Shown piece after piece: positions 31,874-42,810 of a DNA stretch of 64,000 nt. Source of the stretch: Breoghania sp. (GTDB lineage Bacteria > Pseudomonadota > Alphaproteobacteria > Rhizobiales > Stappiaceae); NCBI RefSeq assembly GCF_030066895.1, contig NZ_JASJAV010000003.1:272093-336092 (forward strand), given 5' to 3'. Under the pieces are notes generated by a model. That model had not been told where the DNA came from, did not search any database, and was given only the letters and a program-made list of their open reading frames with translations. The stretch's first letter is position 1. Each line of letters begins with the position of its first letter. Both the position numbers and the translations under genes were made by a program.

Positions 31874-33721
31874 GATCCTTGGATTTTTGCGGGTCCCGGA
31901 ATGGCGACCCTCGCCCTGTGGCTTGCCTGCCTGCCTCTGGCCACGACATTGCCGCCAGCCGCCTGGCCGGGCGCGACCCTGTCACCTTCGCCCAACGACA
32001 TGGCCGCACTCCTTTTTCACTACAGTTTCCTGCCGCGCTCCGTCGTGGCGCTGGCCGCCGGGGCCGTGTTGGGGCTTGCCGGCGCCATCCTGCAGCAGGT
32101 GCTACAGAACCCGCTGGTCTCGCCCGCAACGCTCGGCGTTTCGGCCGGGGCGCAGCTTGCGCTGGCGCTTGCTCTTCTGCTCGCCCCTGACCCGTCCTGC
32201 CCGCCGGGATGATTATCGCGCTTGTCATGGGAACGCTCGCCACCGCGCTCGCGCTCTTCAACGAACACCAGTTGAGCGGGCTCTTCGTGTGGGGCAGCGG
32301 ATCGCTCGTCCAGCGGGACTGGAGCGCGAGCCGGCAGATCCTTCTGACCCTCTTCCTTGCAACAGCCGCGCTCGCCCTGTTGCGACGCCCCTTCGTGCTG
32401 CTGGGACTCGGCGAGGGCGCCGGCGCGCTCGGCCTTTCGGTCGCCCGCACGCGGCTCGCCTGCATCGTGCTGGCGGTGATGCTGACCGGCGTCATCGGCT
32501 TCATAGGACTTGCTGCCTCGGCGCTGGCGCGCGGTCTCGGCATCCGGCGCCCCGTGGTGATTGCTCTCGCCGCGATGAGCCTCGGCGCGCTCCTTCTGTC
32601 GACCACCGACAGTGCACTGCAGATCGTGCGACACCTCGGCGGGGTTCACTCTCCCGACCGGAGCCGTGACCGCGCTTCTCGGTGCACCGCTGCTCGTCCT
32701 GCTGGTGCGAGGTCTGCGCACGCTGCCTGAAAATGCCTCCACCGACGTCGCCGCCGCAACTCCCAAGGCCCTCCCACCCCTGGCGCATTGCGGTGATCCT
32801 GCTTGCCCTGCTGCTGATCGCGGTCCCGCTTGCCCTCGTCTACAACGTCCAGCCCGATGGGGCCTTCTCCATTCCCGGCGCGGACGAACTCGCCCGGCTG
32901 ATGCCCTGGCGGGCTCCCCGGGTGACGGCAGCGCTTGTCGCGGGGGCGCTGCTGGCGGTCTCCGGCCTCATCCTTCAACGCATGACAGGCAATCCGGCCG
33001 CAAGTTTGGAATTGTTGGGCGTTTCCGCCGGCGCGGCGCTCGGCGTCACCGTGTCAGTGCTGTTCATCGCCAATGCGGGCTACTGGGCGCAGATGATGGC
33101 GGCAGGCACGGGCGCGGGCCTCGTCCTCGCGCTTCTTCTCACGCTTTCGGCGAGCGGACGGATCTCGGGAGAAAAGCTGCTGCTGACCGGAATTGCGCTC
33201 GGTGCCTTCATCAGCGCGATCCTGACCCTGCTGCTGGCGAGCGGAGATCCGCGCGTGATGCTGATCGCCACCTGGATGGCGGGTTCGACCTATGACGTCG
33301 AACCACAGACTGCCCGTTATCTGCGCTGTGCGGCACGGTCTTTCTCGTGATGGTGCCGCTTCAGATGCGCTGGCTGGAAATCCTGCCGCTCGGCGGCACG
33401 GTCGCAAAGGTTGTGGGCGTCCCGCTTGCGCGCGCCCGTCTGGCCCTGCTTGCCACCAGCGCAGCAATGGCAGCCGTGGCGACGCTCGCTGCCGGTCCGC
33501 TCAGCTTCGTCAGCCTCCTCGCGCCCCATCTGGCGTGCCGCATTGGCGTTACCCGAGCTTTGCCCCAGTTGGCAGCGACCGCCCTCATCGGCGCCGCGAT
33601 CATGGTATTTGCCGACTGGCTCGGCCGCAATCTCTATTTCCCCTTCCAGATCCCGGCAGGACTCCTCACCTCGCTGATCGGTAGCCCCGCGCTCGTCTGG
33701 ATGCTGGCGCGCCGACCATGA
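31865..33721 (+). pseudogene. fhuB: FhuB-like double-length siderophore permease, frameshifted
   Basis: FhuB-type permeases are two BtuC-like halves in one chain (about 650 residues), and this locus has that layout. Half one has SVVALAAGAVLGLAGAILQQ, LQNPLVSPATLGVSAGAQLA and TGVIGFIGLAASALARGLG. Half two has VTAALVAGALLAVSGLILQR, MTGNPAASLELLGVSAGAAL and AGPLSFVSLLAPHLACRIG. Frameshifts lie near 31898, 32205, 32640, 32740 and 33330. The last codon overlaps the start of the esterase gene as ATGA. The N-terminal start is taken at GTG 31865, overlapping the preceding reading frame. Confidence 0.87.
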
Positions 33722-34701
33722 CACGCTCCGACACGCATGCCGCAGAGACCGCAAGCGGCAAAGGACCACGAATGCCCCAAGAACTCGCCCCTTACGCACC
33801 CGCCGGCTGCTTCCAGAGCGACCTTGCCGTAAGCGACGACAGCCCACCGCGCCGGATCTTCGTCTCCATCCCGCAAGGCGAGCCACCTGCCGGCGGCTGG
33901 CCGTTCCTCTTCATGAGCGATGGCAACGCCTGCTTCCCCGGCGCCACCGGTGTCGCGCAGGTGCAGTCGCCCTACCCGGAGGGCACGAATGTCGAACCCG
34001 GCGTGCTCGTCGCCATCGGCTATCCCGGCACGGCTTCTTACGACTTCCACCGCCGCTCGTTCGATCTCTCGCCACCGCCGAAAAAGACCTTGCCACCCGC
34101 GACAGATGACGGCCGGCCGGTGCGAATCGGCGGCGCGGATGAGCTTCTTGATTTTATCGAGGGCAGCCTGCTTCCCTGGATCGCGGATCTGGCGCCGATC
34201 GATACCGGCAGACGCATGCTTTTCGACCATTCCTTTGGCGGGCTCTTCACGTTGCATGCGCTGTTCACCCGGCCGCATATCTTCACGACCTGGATCGCCG
34301 CAAGCCCGGCGATCTTCTGGGACGATGCCGTCATTCTCGGCACGGAGGCGGCTCGACGCAGACACGACGCTCCTCCCCGCCTGCTACATCTGTCTGTCGG
34401 TGAACACGAGGGCGACAGTTTCGCCCCGTTCCAGCTCGATCACGCCGACGCGCCGGAGCGGTTGGCCCAAAAGGCGCAGACGCGCACCGTCGCCCATGCG
34501 CGCGAGATGGTCGCGCGTCTTGCGGGCGAAGGAGACCGCGTCCCGGCCGATATCGTCCCCTATTTCGAGGTCTTTGCCGGTGAAAATCACATGTCGGTCC
34601 TCACGGTCGCGCTCGGCCGGGCCGTGCAGATCGCCTTCTCGATCACGCCCGCGCAAAGCTGGCTGCCCGGGCAAAGCGGGTTAAAGGAGCGGATCCCATG
34701 A
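33718..34701 (+). CDS. Siderophore esterase-like alpha/beta hydrolase
   Basis: An intact 327-residue protein of the esterase-D/Fes/IroE type (PF00756-like). The nucleophile elbow reads LFDHSFGGLFTLHALF (Ser near residue 172); the family pattern GHSFGG is altered at the first position (D instead of G). Other features are PFLFMSDGNACF near residue 65, SRKASPAIFW-like ASPAIFWDDA, and the late catalytic His in FAGENHMSVL. Such enzymes open ferric-siderophore esters in the cytoplasm or periplasm to release iron; no signal peptide is evident, so cytoplasmic action is more likely. It is translationally coupled on both sides (ATGA overlaps) between fhuB and fhuC. Confidence 0.82.
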   Translation: MTRSDTHAAETASGKGPRMPQELAPYAPAGCFQSDLAVSDDSPPRRIFVSIPQGEPPAGGWPFLFMSDGNACFPGATGVAQVQSPYPEGTNVEPGVLVAIGYPGTASYDFHRRSFDLSPPPKKTLPPATDDGRPVRIGGADELLDFIEGSLLPWIADLAPIDTGRRMLFDHSFGGLFTLHALFTRPHIFTTWIAASPAIFWDDAVILGTEAARRRHDAPPRLLHLSVGEHEGDSFAPFQLDHADAPERLAQKAQTRTVAHAREMVARLAGEGDRVPADIVPYFEVFAGENHMSVLTVALGRAVQIAFSITPAQSWLPGQSGLKERIP

Positions 34702-35504
34702 CCGGACTGACGGCCTCGCAGGATCCGTCCGGATCCACCTTCGTCCTTTCCGACCTGAGCTTCGCCGTGAAAGGACGGACACTGCTTCATCCGCTGAGCC
34801 TTGCGCTTTCTGGCAACGGCGTTACCGGGCTGATCGGTCACAACGGATCGGGCAAGTCTACGCTCCTGAAGCTGCTGGCCCCCCAGCATGCGCCGTCGGC
34901 CGGTACGATCCGTTTCCATGACCGTGATCTCAAGGCCTGGGGCCAGCGGGAATTTGCGCGAAAGCTCGCCTACCTGCCGCAACAGGCGCCGTCCGCCTCC
35001 GGTCTTCTGGTGCGTGAACTGATCGCGCTCGGCCGCTATCCCTGGTACGGGGCGATCGGCCGTTTCGGCTCGCATGACCGGCAAAAGGTGGATGAGGCGA
35101 TGGAGATGACCTCGCTTGTCCCCTTCGCCGACAGGCTCGTCGATACCCTGTCGGGCGGAGAACGCCAAAGGGTCTGGATCGCGATGGCGATGGCACAAGA
35201 CGCCTCGTGCCTGTTGCTCGATGAACCCACCTCCGCCCTTGACATCGCCCATCAGATCGAGGTGCTGTCGCTCATCGCCTGTCTCGCCCACGAGCGCGCG
35301 CTGGCGGTCGTCGTGGTGCTGCATGACGTGAACATGGCAGCACGCTATTGCGACGAGGTCCTGGCGCTTCATTCCGGCCATCTCATCGCGCGCGACGACC
35401 CGCACGTAATAATGGAACCGGCAATGCTGGAGAAAATTTACGGCACCCGCATGGACGTGGTTTCACACGGCCCCACCGGACACACTGTCGCCATCCCGCT
35501 GTGA
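34698..35504 (+). CDS. fhuC: Siderophore ABC ATPase FhuC
   Basis: An intact 268-residue ATPase of the Fe(3+)-hydroxamate type. Walker A is GLIGHNGSGKSTLLKLLA, the Q-loop region is KLAYLPQQAPSASGLLV, then RELIALGRYPWYGAIGRF, which is typical of FhuC/FepC. The signature is TLSGGERQRVWIAMAMAQDA, Walker [19 protein letters not shown], and the H-loop VVVLHDVNMAARYCDEVLAL. It starts inside the esterase stop codon. Its receptor and permease partners are broken, so it is now probably without function. Confidence 0.92.
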   Translation: MTGLTASQDPSGSTFVLSDLSFAVKGRTLLHPLSLALSGNGVTGLIGHNGSGKSTLLKLLAPQHAPSAGTIRFHDRDLKAWGQREFARKLAYLPQQAPSASGLLVRELIALGRYPWYGAIGRFGSHDRQKVDEAMEMTSLVPFADRLVDTLSGGERQRVWIAMAMAQDASCLLLDEPTSALDIAHQIEVLSLIACLAHERALAVVVVLHDVNMAARYCDEVLALHSGHLIARDDPHVIMEPAMLEKIYGTRMDVVSHGPTGHTVAIPL

Positions 35505-35741
35505 TGGTGCGAAACCTATCCAGGATAAATCGCGCAGGTTGAGATCTACTACAGCGGCCTGATTACGTTACCTGATCGCGTTGAATTCGCATTTAGTCTC
35601 AGGAAGCTGAAAATCAGCGCCTCTCGTGCACGGCAAACTGTATCTAGGCACTGGTTGACGAGCTTCCGGGAGATATAGAGCAGAGTGAAGCATTTACGGT
35701 TGTAATTCACGAACTGCCACGTCGTCTTCGCCTTCCGACTT
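35505..35741. other. Intergenic stretch marking a composition change
   Basis: No gene is visible in these 237 bases. From here to about 43.5 kb the DNA is visibly less GC-rich than on either side. Confidence 0.5.
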
Positions 35742-37167
35742 TCACAACAAGGAAAGCCAATTCTTGCGCGTTATCGATGACCTAAACTTCCATTCTTTTT
35801 TGTAACGTCTGGTAAGAATATTGTTCAATCCGGGGCCCCAGGGGCGCAGAAAAAAAGCTCGCTGAGCGAACATCATTCTGAAAGCCCGGAATGCCCTTCC
35901 CGGAATGTGCAGGGCAAGATTTGTCACGTCGAAGGAACGGGGGTCCAATACATGGGTCCAGAGGAACAATTCACACGCATCTTGAGAATTTCCCCTTTCG
36001 ACCAGCGTCTTGATGGCGAAGGCGAGCGCATCGACATAATTCGAGTTTATCGAGAAAGCTTCATGAGCCAAATGCACGGCACTGTCTCGACGAACCGGTT
36101 CGGTTGACTTTTTCGCACAGCGCGCCGCGAACAGGCAAAGCTCCGCCGAATTCGGCCAGCGTTCAATCGCCTCGTCCATGAGAGCGCAAGCATGGTCGGG
36201 GTTTGCTTCCAACACGGCCTCAGCCTGGTTTCTAAGGACTCTTGCCTTGAAGGTTTCATTTCCCGCATCCAATGCAGCGTCCTCTTCAATCGAGCCCAGT
36301 CGTGACAATTCGGCTTCAATCTCGGAAGCCTCTGCCGAACAGATATCGCTTTGTCATTGGAGGGCGGACATCGTGTGGGCGAGCCGTTGCCGCTTCAACT
36401 CTCGAATGCGGGCGCAAAATCGATTCGGATCTCTGTAATCGGGTGCGATGCATTTCTGCACACGGCGGCGTGCCCGTGCCTGGATATTCTGCGCCACTGC
36501 TTCGCTCGTCTGATCGAAGCAGTGAACATGTCTGATGTCCGCATCTTTCGCGATTTCAATCTTCTTATCCAACCGCCTGTTGAAGATGCTGTCCTCGCCG
36601 ATGCGGACACCCGGAGGGAAATAACCGAAGTGCCTGAACAGCGTGCGATTGTAGGACAGGTTATAGATCTGATCGTCCACCTGGGGTGACGTCCCGAGAC
36701 GGGCGCTGTAAAGCCAAAGCCAAACCGCCCTTGCGGCGACGGAGGCGCCTCGCTGCGGTGCGACATTCGATGGCACCGCGTCATACCCGGCTCTATGTGC
36801 GTCCAGTCGGCCCTTTACCCAACCGTCGGTCGCCAGGCAATCCGACGCCAGAAAGGCTACATATCGCGTGGTTGAGGCGTCGATGCCGATATTGCGAACC
36901 GCGCCCGCGTACAATCGCGTCTCGACGCTGATCAGCCGGATTACGTCCAGATGCTCGGTCAGGATTTCTTTCGCGGGGCCTCCGCCAGAGTTGACGACGA
37001 CAATCTCACACGGTGCCGATTGAGCCCTCAAGGAGGCAACAGCATTCGCGAGTTCGGGAGGGGCCCCAAAAGCCATGACGACCACCGCGATTTCCGCGTC
37101 TACAACGTTGGCTCCGACGTGAATACTCGTCTCTGGATCTGCCTTTCCGGCCAGCCACCTGCGTCAT
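35742..37167 (-). pseudogene. Family-2-type glycosyltransferase with helical-repeat tail, frameshift and TGA
   Basis: Read leftwards, a GT-A glycosyltransferase starts at an ATG at 37165-37167, overlapping the previous gene's stop. One extra base near 37150 shifts the frame, and the domain reads AEIAVVVMAFGAPPELANAV, APCEIVVVNSGGGPAKEI, RYVAFLASDCLATDGWVKGR and YFPPGVRIGEDSIFNRRL. TGA at 36354-36356 ends that reading, but the same frame stays open for another 203 codons. These hold a tetratricopeptide-like helical region (VLEANPDHACALMDEAIERW, ELCLFAARCAKKS). The two parts are probably one protein with a C-terminal repeat domain. It would act on surface polysaccharide or glycoprotein; the sugar is unknown. 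Confidence 0.65.
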
Positions 37168-39393
37168 AGCCCTTCGGACATCGGATCGCCCTTCAATGAG
37201 AACGAAAGACGATGGCTCTCCGGCGCAATCAATCCGGGCACTGAGCTGAGAGCTCCGATCTTCCCGATGACTTTTGCAGCCTTTTTATTCTGGCTGAGAT
37301 CCAGATATGCCTCAGCCGACAGCTTGAGCGCGAGCAGAGGCTGGCTGAAACGGCTGGCAAGTGGCCGGCATATCCATTATCCGTAAGGTCGTTTCGGGAA
37401 AACCTTCCATGAGCGCGGAATCTGCCGCCATAAGGGCTATCTCACGATCGTGCGGATGCTCGTTCATGAGGTCGAGCCCGACATGCATGGCGTTTTCGAA
37501 GCCAAGCATCTGCCTCGTTTTCACGACACGCCGCAGCTTATGAAGCAACGGATCCTGCCCGCCGTCGGGCGTGTCGCTCAAATCCTGCGTTTGAGCCCCC
37601 CATGTGCCGCCGTCTTCCGTGAAAGGCGGCGAGAAGCGGCGATGCGCCGGAATAGCTCGGAGCTTCATTCCCCGTTCGTCATCGAGGTAGTCGTAGCCGA
37701 TAGTCTGGAAATTGCGGGTGGGATCGGAGTTGCAGTAGAGAGCCATGCGTAATTTTCGCCGTTTCGGCAACGCCATACGCAAATGAAAGAACTCAAGCCC
37801 CGACGGCCTTACCGGCAAGCCAGGGGCGTTTTTCGTCCAACGCCCGTGTAACCTGTCGCCATCGGGCTCCATGCCCGGAAAGCACGGGAACAATCGCGCA
37901 CGATTACGGGATTTCCATATGCCATCCACACGGTAGCGATCTTTGTCGAACATCTTCCGGCAGTTGAATGTCCACACCACCGGTCCGTGCTGCGTGGTTA
38001 GGTCAGAAATCCGATTGCCGAACCGGTCTTCAAATCGTTCGTCCGGGACCACGGCAAATATCCATTTTGCCCCCATGGCGGCGGCTGCAGCATACAAAGA
38101 GGATTGCCGGTCAGCCTCGTTGGTCAAGAGTTCGCGCCCGGCCCTGTCGTCCAGAGCGACATACCCATGGATTGCGGGACGAATATTCTCGATCAAGTCC
38201 GGAACCAGATGGACATCATACCGGAATGAAAAGCCGGCGATGACCATGGGCTCGCCGTCTTTTGGGACCCGTATGATTTCCTTTTCAAGCTGATGACCCG
38301 AAACAGCTTTTGCGACCGTTGGGATAGTGTTGAAGCAAGGTAATTTGCGCCCACGAGCAAATTCACGGTCAATCAGACGATACAGGCTCCGTTCCGTTCG
38401 AAAATCTTTCCGCCAACCGTTCTCCCGAGTCCAATCCGGCCAGGGTGTTTTGCCCCTCTCTTGTGTCGCGCGGGCCAGCAATTCATCAACAAAGTGCTCC
38501 AGATGAAACTGCTCAAGGCTTGCCACATTGTTTGTCCTGGCCCATTGCCCAGTCTGAGAAAATCCGCTGAGCAGCAACTCGGCGAGTTCGTCCGGGGAAC
38601 GACATTCGGGTGAAGATCTGCCAGAAAAGTTCCTTTCTTTATCCTCGCTTGCCCATGGGATCAGCCAGCCCGGTCCGCCGAAGTGATTGTAACAAAAAAC
38701 GGGTTGTCGGGAACGAAACCCGTATTGAACGGACTTGCCGATCGTGACGATTGCATCGCATTGAGCGATGTCCTCCGGCGTCACGCGCCGGTTCGCTTCC
38801 GGGGATCCGATCCGGAGCATATCAACACCTTTTGTCTTCAGAATTTCGAAGGCCTTGCACAATTCGGCAGGAACATGGTTGGAAATTGAAAGAGCAAACT
38901 GCAATTCATCGCGTGACTGAGCGGGAATATCGAAACATGCCAGTGCAGGATTCTGGAAGAGGGCGACGTCATTGATGCCGTGCAGGGCAAGTTCCCGCCG
39001 AGTCTCCTCCGAATTCGCGAAAACCGAATCTGCCAGTGCACGTTCGATGAAGGGGTCAGGTTGTTCAAAGGGTTCATGTGGAGAGAGATGGAAATACGCA
39101 ATATAGGGGCGATTAGGATGTGAGAATAGCCTGTCGAAGGGTGCTTCATCCAATGGGGGCAGCCCCTAGTGTAAGACAATAGCCAGATCGAAGGAACCTA
39201 AATCTGAATTTTTCGGATCGATCTCAAGAACTCCCCAATCGCTTATTGCCCGGTGTACGAAACGTGCGGATGGGAAAGCACATCTGATATTTACAAAATG
39301 CCCTCTGTCGTTCAACGCTTCGAGCAATTCCATGCTTACCATTTCCGATCCTGCCCAGGTCGAAAGATGGTGGCAAAGAATCAAAACTCTCAT
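37164..39393 (-). pseudogene. Large two-domain glycosyltransferase-like protein, amber codon and frameshift
   Basis: From ATG 39393 the protein begins MRVLILCHHLSTWAGSEMVS, the usual start of GT-B (GT4-like) enzymes. TAG at 39166-39168 interrupts SFDLAIVLH-stop-GLPPLDEAPF; the same frame then runs 600 codons. The GT-B part includes SVFANSEETRRELALHGIND and CDAIVTIGKSVQYGFRSR. A second domain from about residue 330 (PMVIAGFSFRYDVHLVPDLI, DRQSSLYAAAAAMGAKWIFA) resembles GT-A-like domains of the Glyco_tranf_2_4 kind. Near 37345 a one-base shift ends the frame early; corrected, it continues LALKLSAEAYLDLSQNKKAA to a stop overlapping the next gene. The exact role is unknown; surface glycan synthesis fits. 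Confidence 0.65.
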
Positions 39394-39572
39394 CGAATCA
39401 CGGCCCTTATCGTTCAAGGTTGGTTCAGAGGTGAAGATCTCGGCATCTGCGTGATGGAACTGAATCTCCTTGAGTAATTCATAGCCATAATACGTATATT
39501 TTCTTAGGTGACGCGTTATCCATATCGACCTGTCACTGAACTTTTGCCCGGCAGCGACTAACGCGCGGACGT

Positions 39573-39615
39573 GACGTGCTCTCAGTTTTGGGATCGCCCC
39601 GAGCGGAAACATCCG
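39573..39615 (+). repeat. IS-end-like sequence, copy 1
   Basis: Begins TGACGTGCTC and contains CGAGCGG followed by AACATC. It is about 80% similar over some 43 bases to 43521-43563 in the same orientation. TGACGTGCTC-type ends followed by an AACATC block resemble terminal repeats of IS3-like elements, but no transposase lies next to it. Confidence 0.45.
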
Positions 39616-39737
39616 GGGTGTCTGGCTCAGGTGGCGGAGGCCGCCTGCTCCGCTCCTCCAGCTTGGACCGCCGGAATGACGGAAGCAGTTTCCCTATTCG
39701 TAGGCGTTGCGCCCGCGCTCAAAAACACACCTTCTGA

Positions 39738-40232
39738 AAAGGAACTCGAGCAGTTACAAGCGATTGCGCGCCTTTTGACGTTGCGGGTCGAGACGAACGC
39801 AATCGCATTCTCGGTTGCTCTGGTGAAGAACTCGCGTTTTTCCGGGAACAGGGATTGCTCCGCCAACACAATCTCGACGACCTGGCCAGAAAGGTTCGTT
39901 GGAATTCAGCAGAGGACGGCGACGGTGAAAAATACGATATCGCGAGTTTCTTGCCGGATGGCCGCGAATGCCTGATAGAAGTGAAAACCACCAACGGCTG
40001 GGGGCGCACTCCCTTTCGTATTTCTCGAAACTAACTTGAGGTTGATGAGGTGCGCCGGAACAACTGGTACCTTTCCCGCCTCTACGAATTCGTCCGCACC
40101 CCAGGCTCTTTCGAGCTTCCTCCACCACTCAACGGACAAGTTTCGTTGACCGCAATGGACTTTAAGGTGAGTTTCGACCGGCTCGCTACCGGCTGTTTTC
40201 TTTTGTTGAGATCTAAGTTTCTCGATAATTAA
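39738..40232 (+). pseudogene. DUF3883-domain protein remnant
   Basis: An open reading of about 160 codons, without a start, interrupted by TAA at 40032-40034. It reads RDERNRILGCSGEELAFFRE, then DGDGEKYDIASFLPDGRECL, IEVKTTNGWGRTPFRISRN, stop, LEVDEVRRNNWYLSRLYEF. The D-x-x-S-F, E-V-K-T-T and T-P-F motifs are those of DUF3883, a nuclease-like domain often found in larger helicase or defence proteins. GAA to TAA explains the stop (ISRNELEVDE expected). The protein is truncated at the front and lies just after an IS-end-like sequence. It is too short and damaged to be functional. Confidence 0.65.
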
Positions 40233-40331
40233 AGTCCATTTGCTCCGGTCGAATTCACGATTGTTCTACTCTAATAGAGATGCCTTCTTCGGTGCAGCTT
40301 GAACAGAACGCCGCAACGGAAGTGACAAAGA

Positions 40332-40370
40332 GGACGCCACCGATGTTTTCAATGGCGTCCCTTGTTTTTT
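40332..40370 (+). terminator. Rho-independent terminator-like hairpin
   Basis: GGACGCCA and TGGCGTCC (40332-40339, 40353-40360) form a stem with a 13-base loop, followed by CTTGTTTTTT. It ends rightward transcripts and lies 23 bases beyond the leftward autotransporter stop, so it may serve both sides. Confidence 0.6.
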
Positions 40371-40392
40371 CGTATTCGTTATGTCGGGAAAA

Positions 40393-42810
40393 TCAGAACT
40401 TGATCTTCACGCCCATATTGGCATCCCAAGAGCGGCTGTCGTCGGAATAGATGCCAAGGCGGGTGCTGGCAAAGATGAAAGCCGTTTTGGTCAGCTGCAT
40501 CTGTCCAACCAACCCCACGCGCCCACCAACGACATTTCGGTCGTTTAGGATCGAGACGGTGAAGTCTGTGCCGGCGAAGCTGGCCGTCATATCCGAAGAA
40601 CCAAGGTTGAACGTGTCAACGAGGGCACCTGTGAAGGCAATCCTGCTCATGCGACCGTTATCCAGGTGGCCCTGACGCGAGACCTCGGCCTGAAGTACGC
40701 CTTCGAAGGCCTGGGACGTACGATTGTCGTACGTCACATCTTGGTCGGAGCCTTTTTCTGAAAAGCTCTCGAAGGAAGCCACAGTGTAGCGGACAGATGC
40801 GGATGGACGCAGGGTTCAGCCTGAAACTTTGCCGATGTCCCGGGACAGATGAATGCATGGGGTAATTTAGTAACCAGTGAATTTACCTTCTGCGGTTTCT
40901 CCGGCTCCATTGACGGTGATGGAACGCTTTGTCTGAGAATACATACCGTCACCAATCACGAATTCATCCAAATCGAAGGCACCCAGAGGGCTCGCCACGT
41001 AAACGCCGCCGAAACCGGTGTCTCCGTCTATCTTTTGGGAATCGTCATTGGATGCGTTGGTCACGTGCCCCACGCCGAACAGAACACTGATGCGCTGCTC
41101 GCCAAGCTGATGATCAACACCCATGGCAACGCCAAAGTTGGTTGATGTGGTGTCGTTCTCATGCTGGAAGCGCTGGCCGCCGAAGCCTCGAACCCAGAAC
41201 ATGTTTCCATGGTTATCGACGGCAAAGTTATTCGTCAGAACCTTGAAGGCATCTGTGTGGATCGACTTCTTCTTCTCTGCATAGCCAAGAAGCATGGAGT
41301 CGGAGGACACGTCTCTGGGAGCAAAGCTGTGACGTGGCACATCAATGTCGAGAATGCTGTTCATTACAGTGACAACGGAATTCGCGTATGCACTGACCGC
41401 CTGCGGTGTTGATGCGTAGCTGGACAGATCAATAGCATTCAACGTGCTGTTGGATGCGTTGTACACGACCGTAAGGGCACTGTTGGTCGAGTAGGCCGTG
41501 TCATTGGACGTTATTATAGTTCGCCACATCCAGGGTGTAGATGCCTGAAGTGGAGAAGAACGTCGTGGCGGAAGCGTTATTATAGTCGGTCCCGCCATCG
41601 AGCACCGCACCATCACAGATGGTGATCGTGTTGCCTGTCGAACCAGATGCCAGCTTAACAGCAGAAATGCTGCTGGAAATGGTACCACTGTTGGCCAATT
41701 TCAGCACGGCATCGTCAGTTATCTCGATACCGTAATCGCCTCCGGAAATGGTGCTGGCATTGGCAATCGTCACGATGCCGGAGGAGGCGGAAATACCTGA
41801 CGAGGAGCCCGTGATTGTGCCGCTTGTCAGGTTGGTGATGAACGCCGCATCTGCTGCGGTCAGGGTACCGTAAAGGCTGGTATCGCTTTCGTCATCTATA
41901 CCTATTTCGCCGCTGTTGTTGACCGTCAGCTTGTCTGTGCCGCTGGTCGCATCAATCGCTGCATTGGCGCCATGGATCGTTCCGGTGTTTTTAACCGTCA
42001 CATCACCTTCAGAAGCATAAATGTCGTAGATCCCGCTGAGGCTGCCTGTGTTGGTCACGGCACCGCTTCCGTTCAGGGCCACGGCGGCAGCGCTCGAAGA
42101 GGTCACGCTGCCCGAGTTGTAGACCGTGGAGCCGTCCCCGACCTCTATGCCGAAGGCCCCGGTGTCGATCGTGCCGGAGTTCGTGACGCTGTTGTAAGAG
42201 CCGGCATGGATACCATCGCTATTGGTCGAGGACACATCGCCCGAGTTGACCACGGAGGCATAGGCGCCAGTCTCGATGCCATTGCCGTAGATCGTGGCCA
42301 CGTCGCCTGAGTTGTCGACGGAAGATTCGTCGCCAACCACGATGCCGCCGTTGCCGCCGTCGATCGAACCGGAGCTGGTGACATCGGCATAATCGCCGGA
42401 ATAGATGCCGGCCCCGGTGGTCGTGGAGATCTCGTTCGTGTTGGTTACGTCCGAATGGTCACCGACGTTTATGGCGTCACCGGAGGTCGTGATGGTGCCG
42501 GAGTTTGTGACGACGGAGTAATCGCCGGCACTGATGCCCACGATGTAAATGCTCGAGGTCGAGAGATGGACCCGCTAATGTTGATCGTGTTGGACGCCCC
42601 CAGGCTAAAGGCGGTCGAGCTCAACGAACCGTGCTGGTCACGTTGATGGTGGAGCTGGCGATAGAGGTGTCATTCAGGCGGGTGTCGGTGCAGGTGTTAG
42701 GTCGTTCCATCGATGGTGCAAGCGGCATAGACCTCGGGGACCAGGGGGAGTGTTGCGGCCATCGCAATCGCCGAGACACAGCTCGTCCGGGCCAGTTTGG
42801 TAGGTTTCAT
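40393..42810 (-). pseudogene. Autotransporter adhesin with beta-helix repeats, decayed
   Basis: Read leftwards from ATG 42810: signal peptide (TSCVSAIAMAATLPLVPEVY), then CTIDGTT, after which frameshifts near 42715, 42630 and 42565 damage the start of the passenger. From about 42540 the passenger is a run of 21-22-residue beta-helix repeats with pattern S-V-x-N-S-G-x-I or V, then G-I-x-x-G. Another shift near 41515 leads into the linker and a C-terminal beta-barrel (MFWVRGFGGQRFQHENDTTS, PSASVRYTVASFESFSEKG). It ends NMGVKIKF; the terminal Phe is typical of outer-membrane barrels. Two in-frame stops, TAA at 40867-40869 and TGA at 40816-40818, lie inside the barrel. A surface adhesin function is inferred. 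Confidence 0.82.
42170..42540 (-). repeat. Tandem beta-helix repeats in the adhesin passenger
   Basis: At least six consecutive units of 63 or 66 bases encode segments such as SVVNSGDVSSTNSDGIHAG and SVTNSGTIDTGAFGIEVG. The repeats are diverged at DNA level, so they are protein-structure repeats and not recent duplications. Confidence 0.75.

Noticed and set aside
7766..39168. Reassignment of TAG to an amino acid in this genome
   Set aside because: Clear genes end in TAG (yggT at 44743, the YkvA C-terminal frame at 61552, the first aldo/keto reductase at 2626), and most amber-containing genes also carry frameshifts.
42170..42540. Regularly spaced repeats suggesting a CRISPR array
   Set aside because: The units are 63 or 66 bases, diverged in DNA, in one reading frame and without spacers; they are protein beta-helix repeats.
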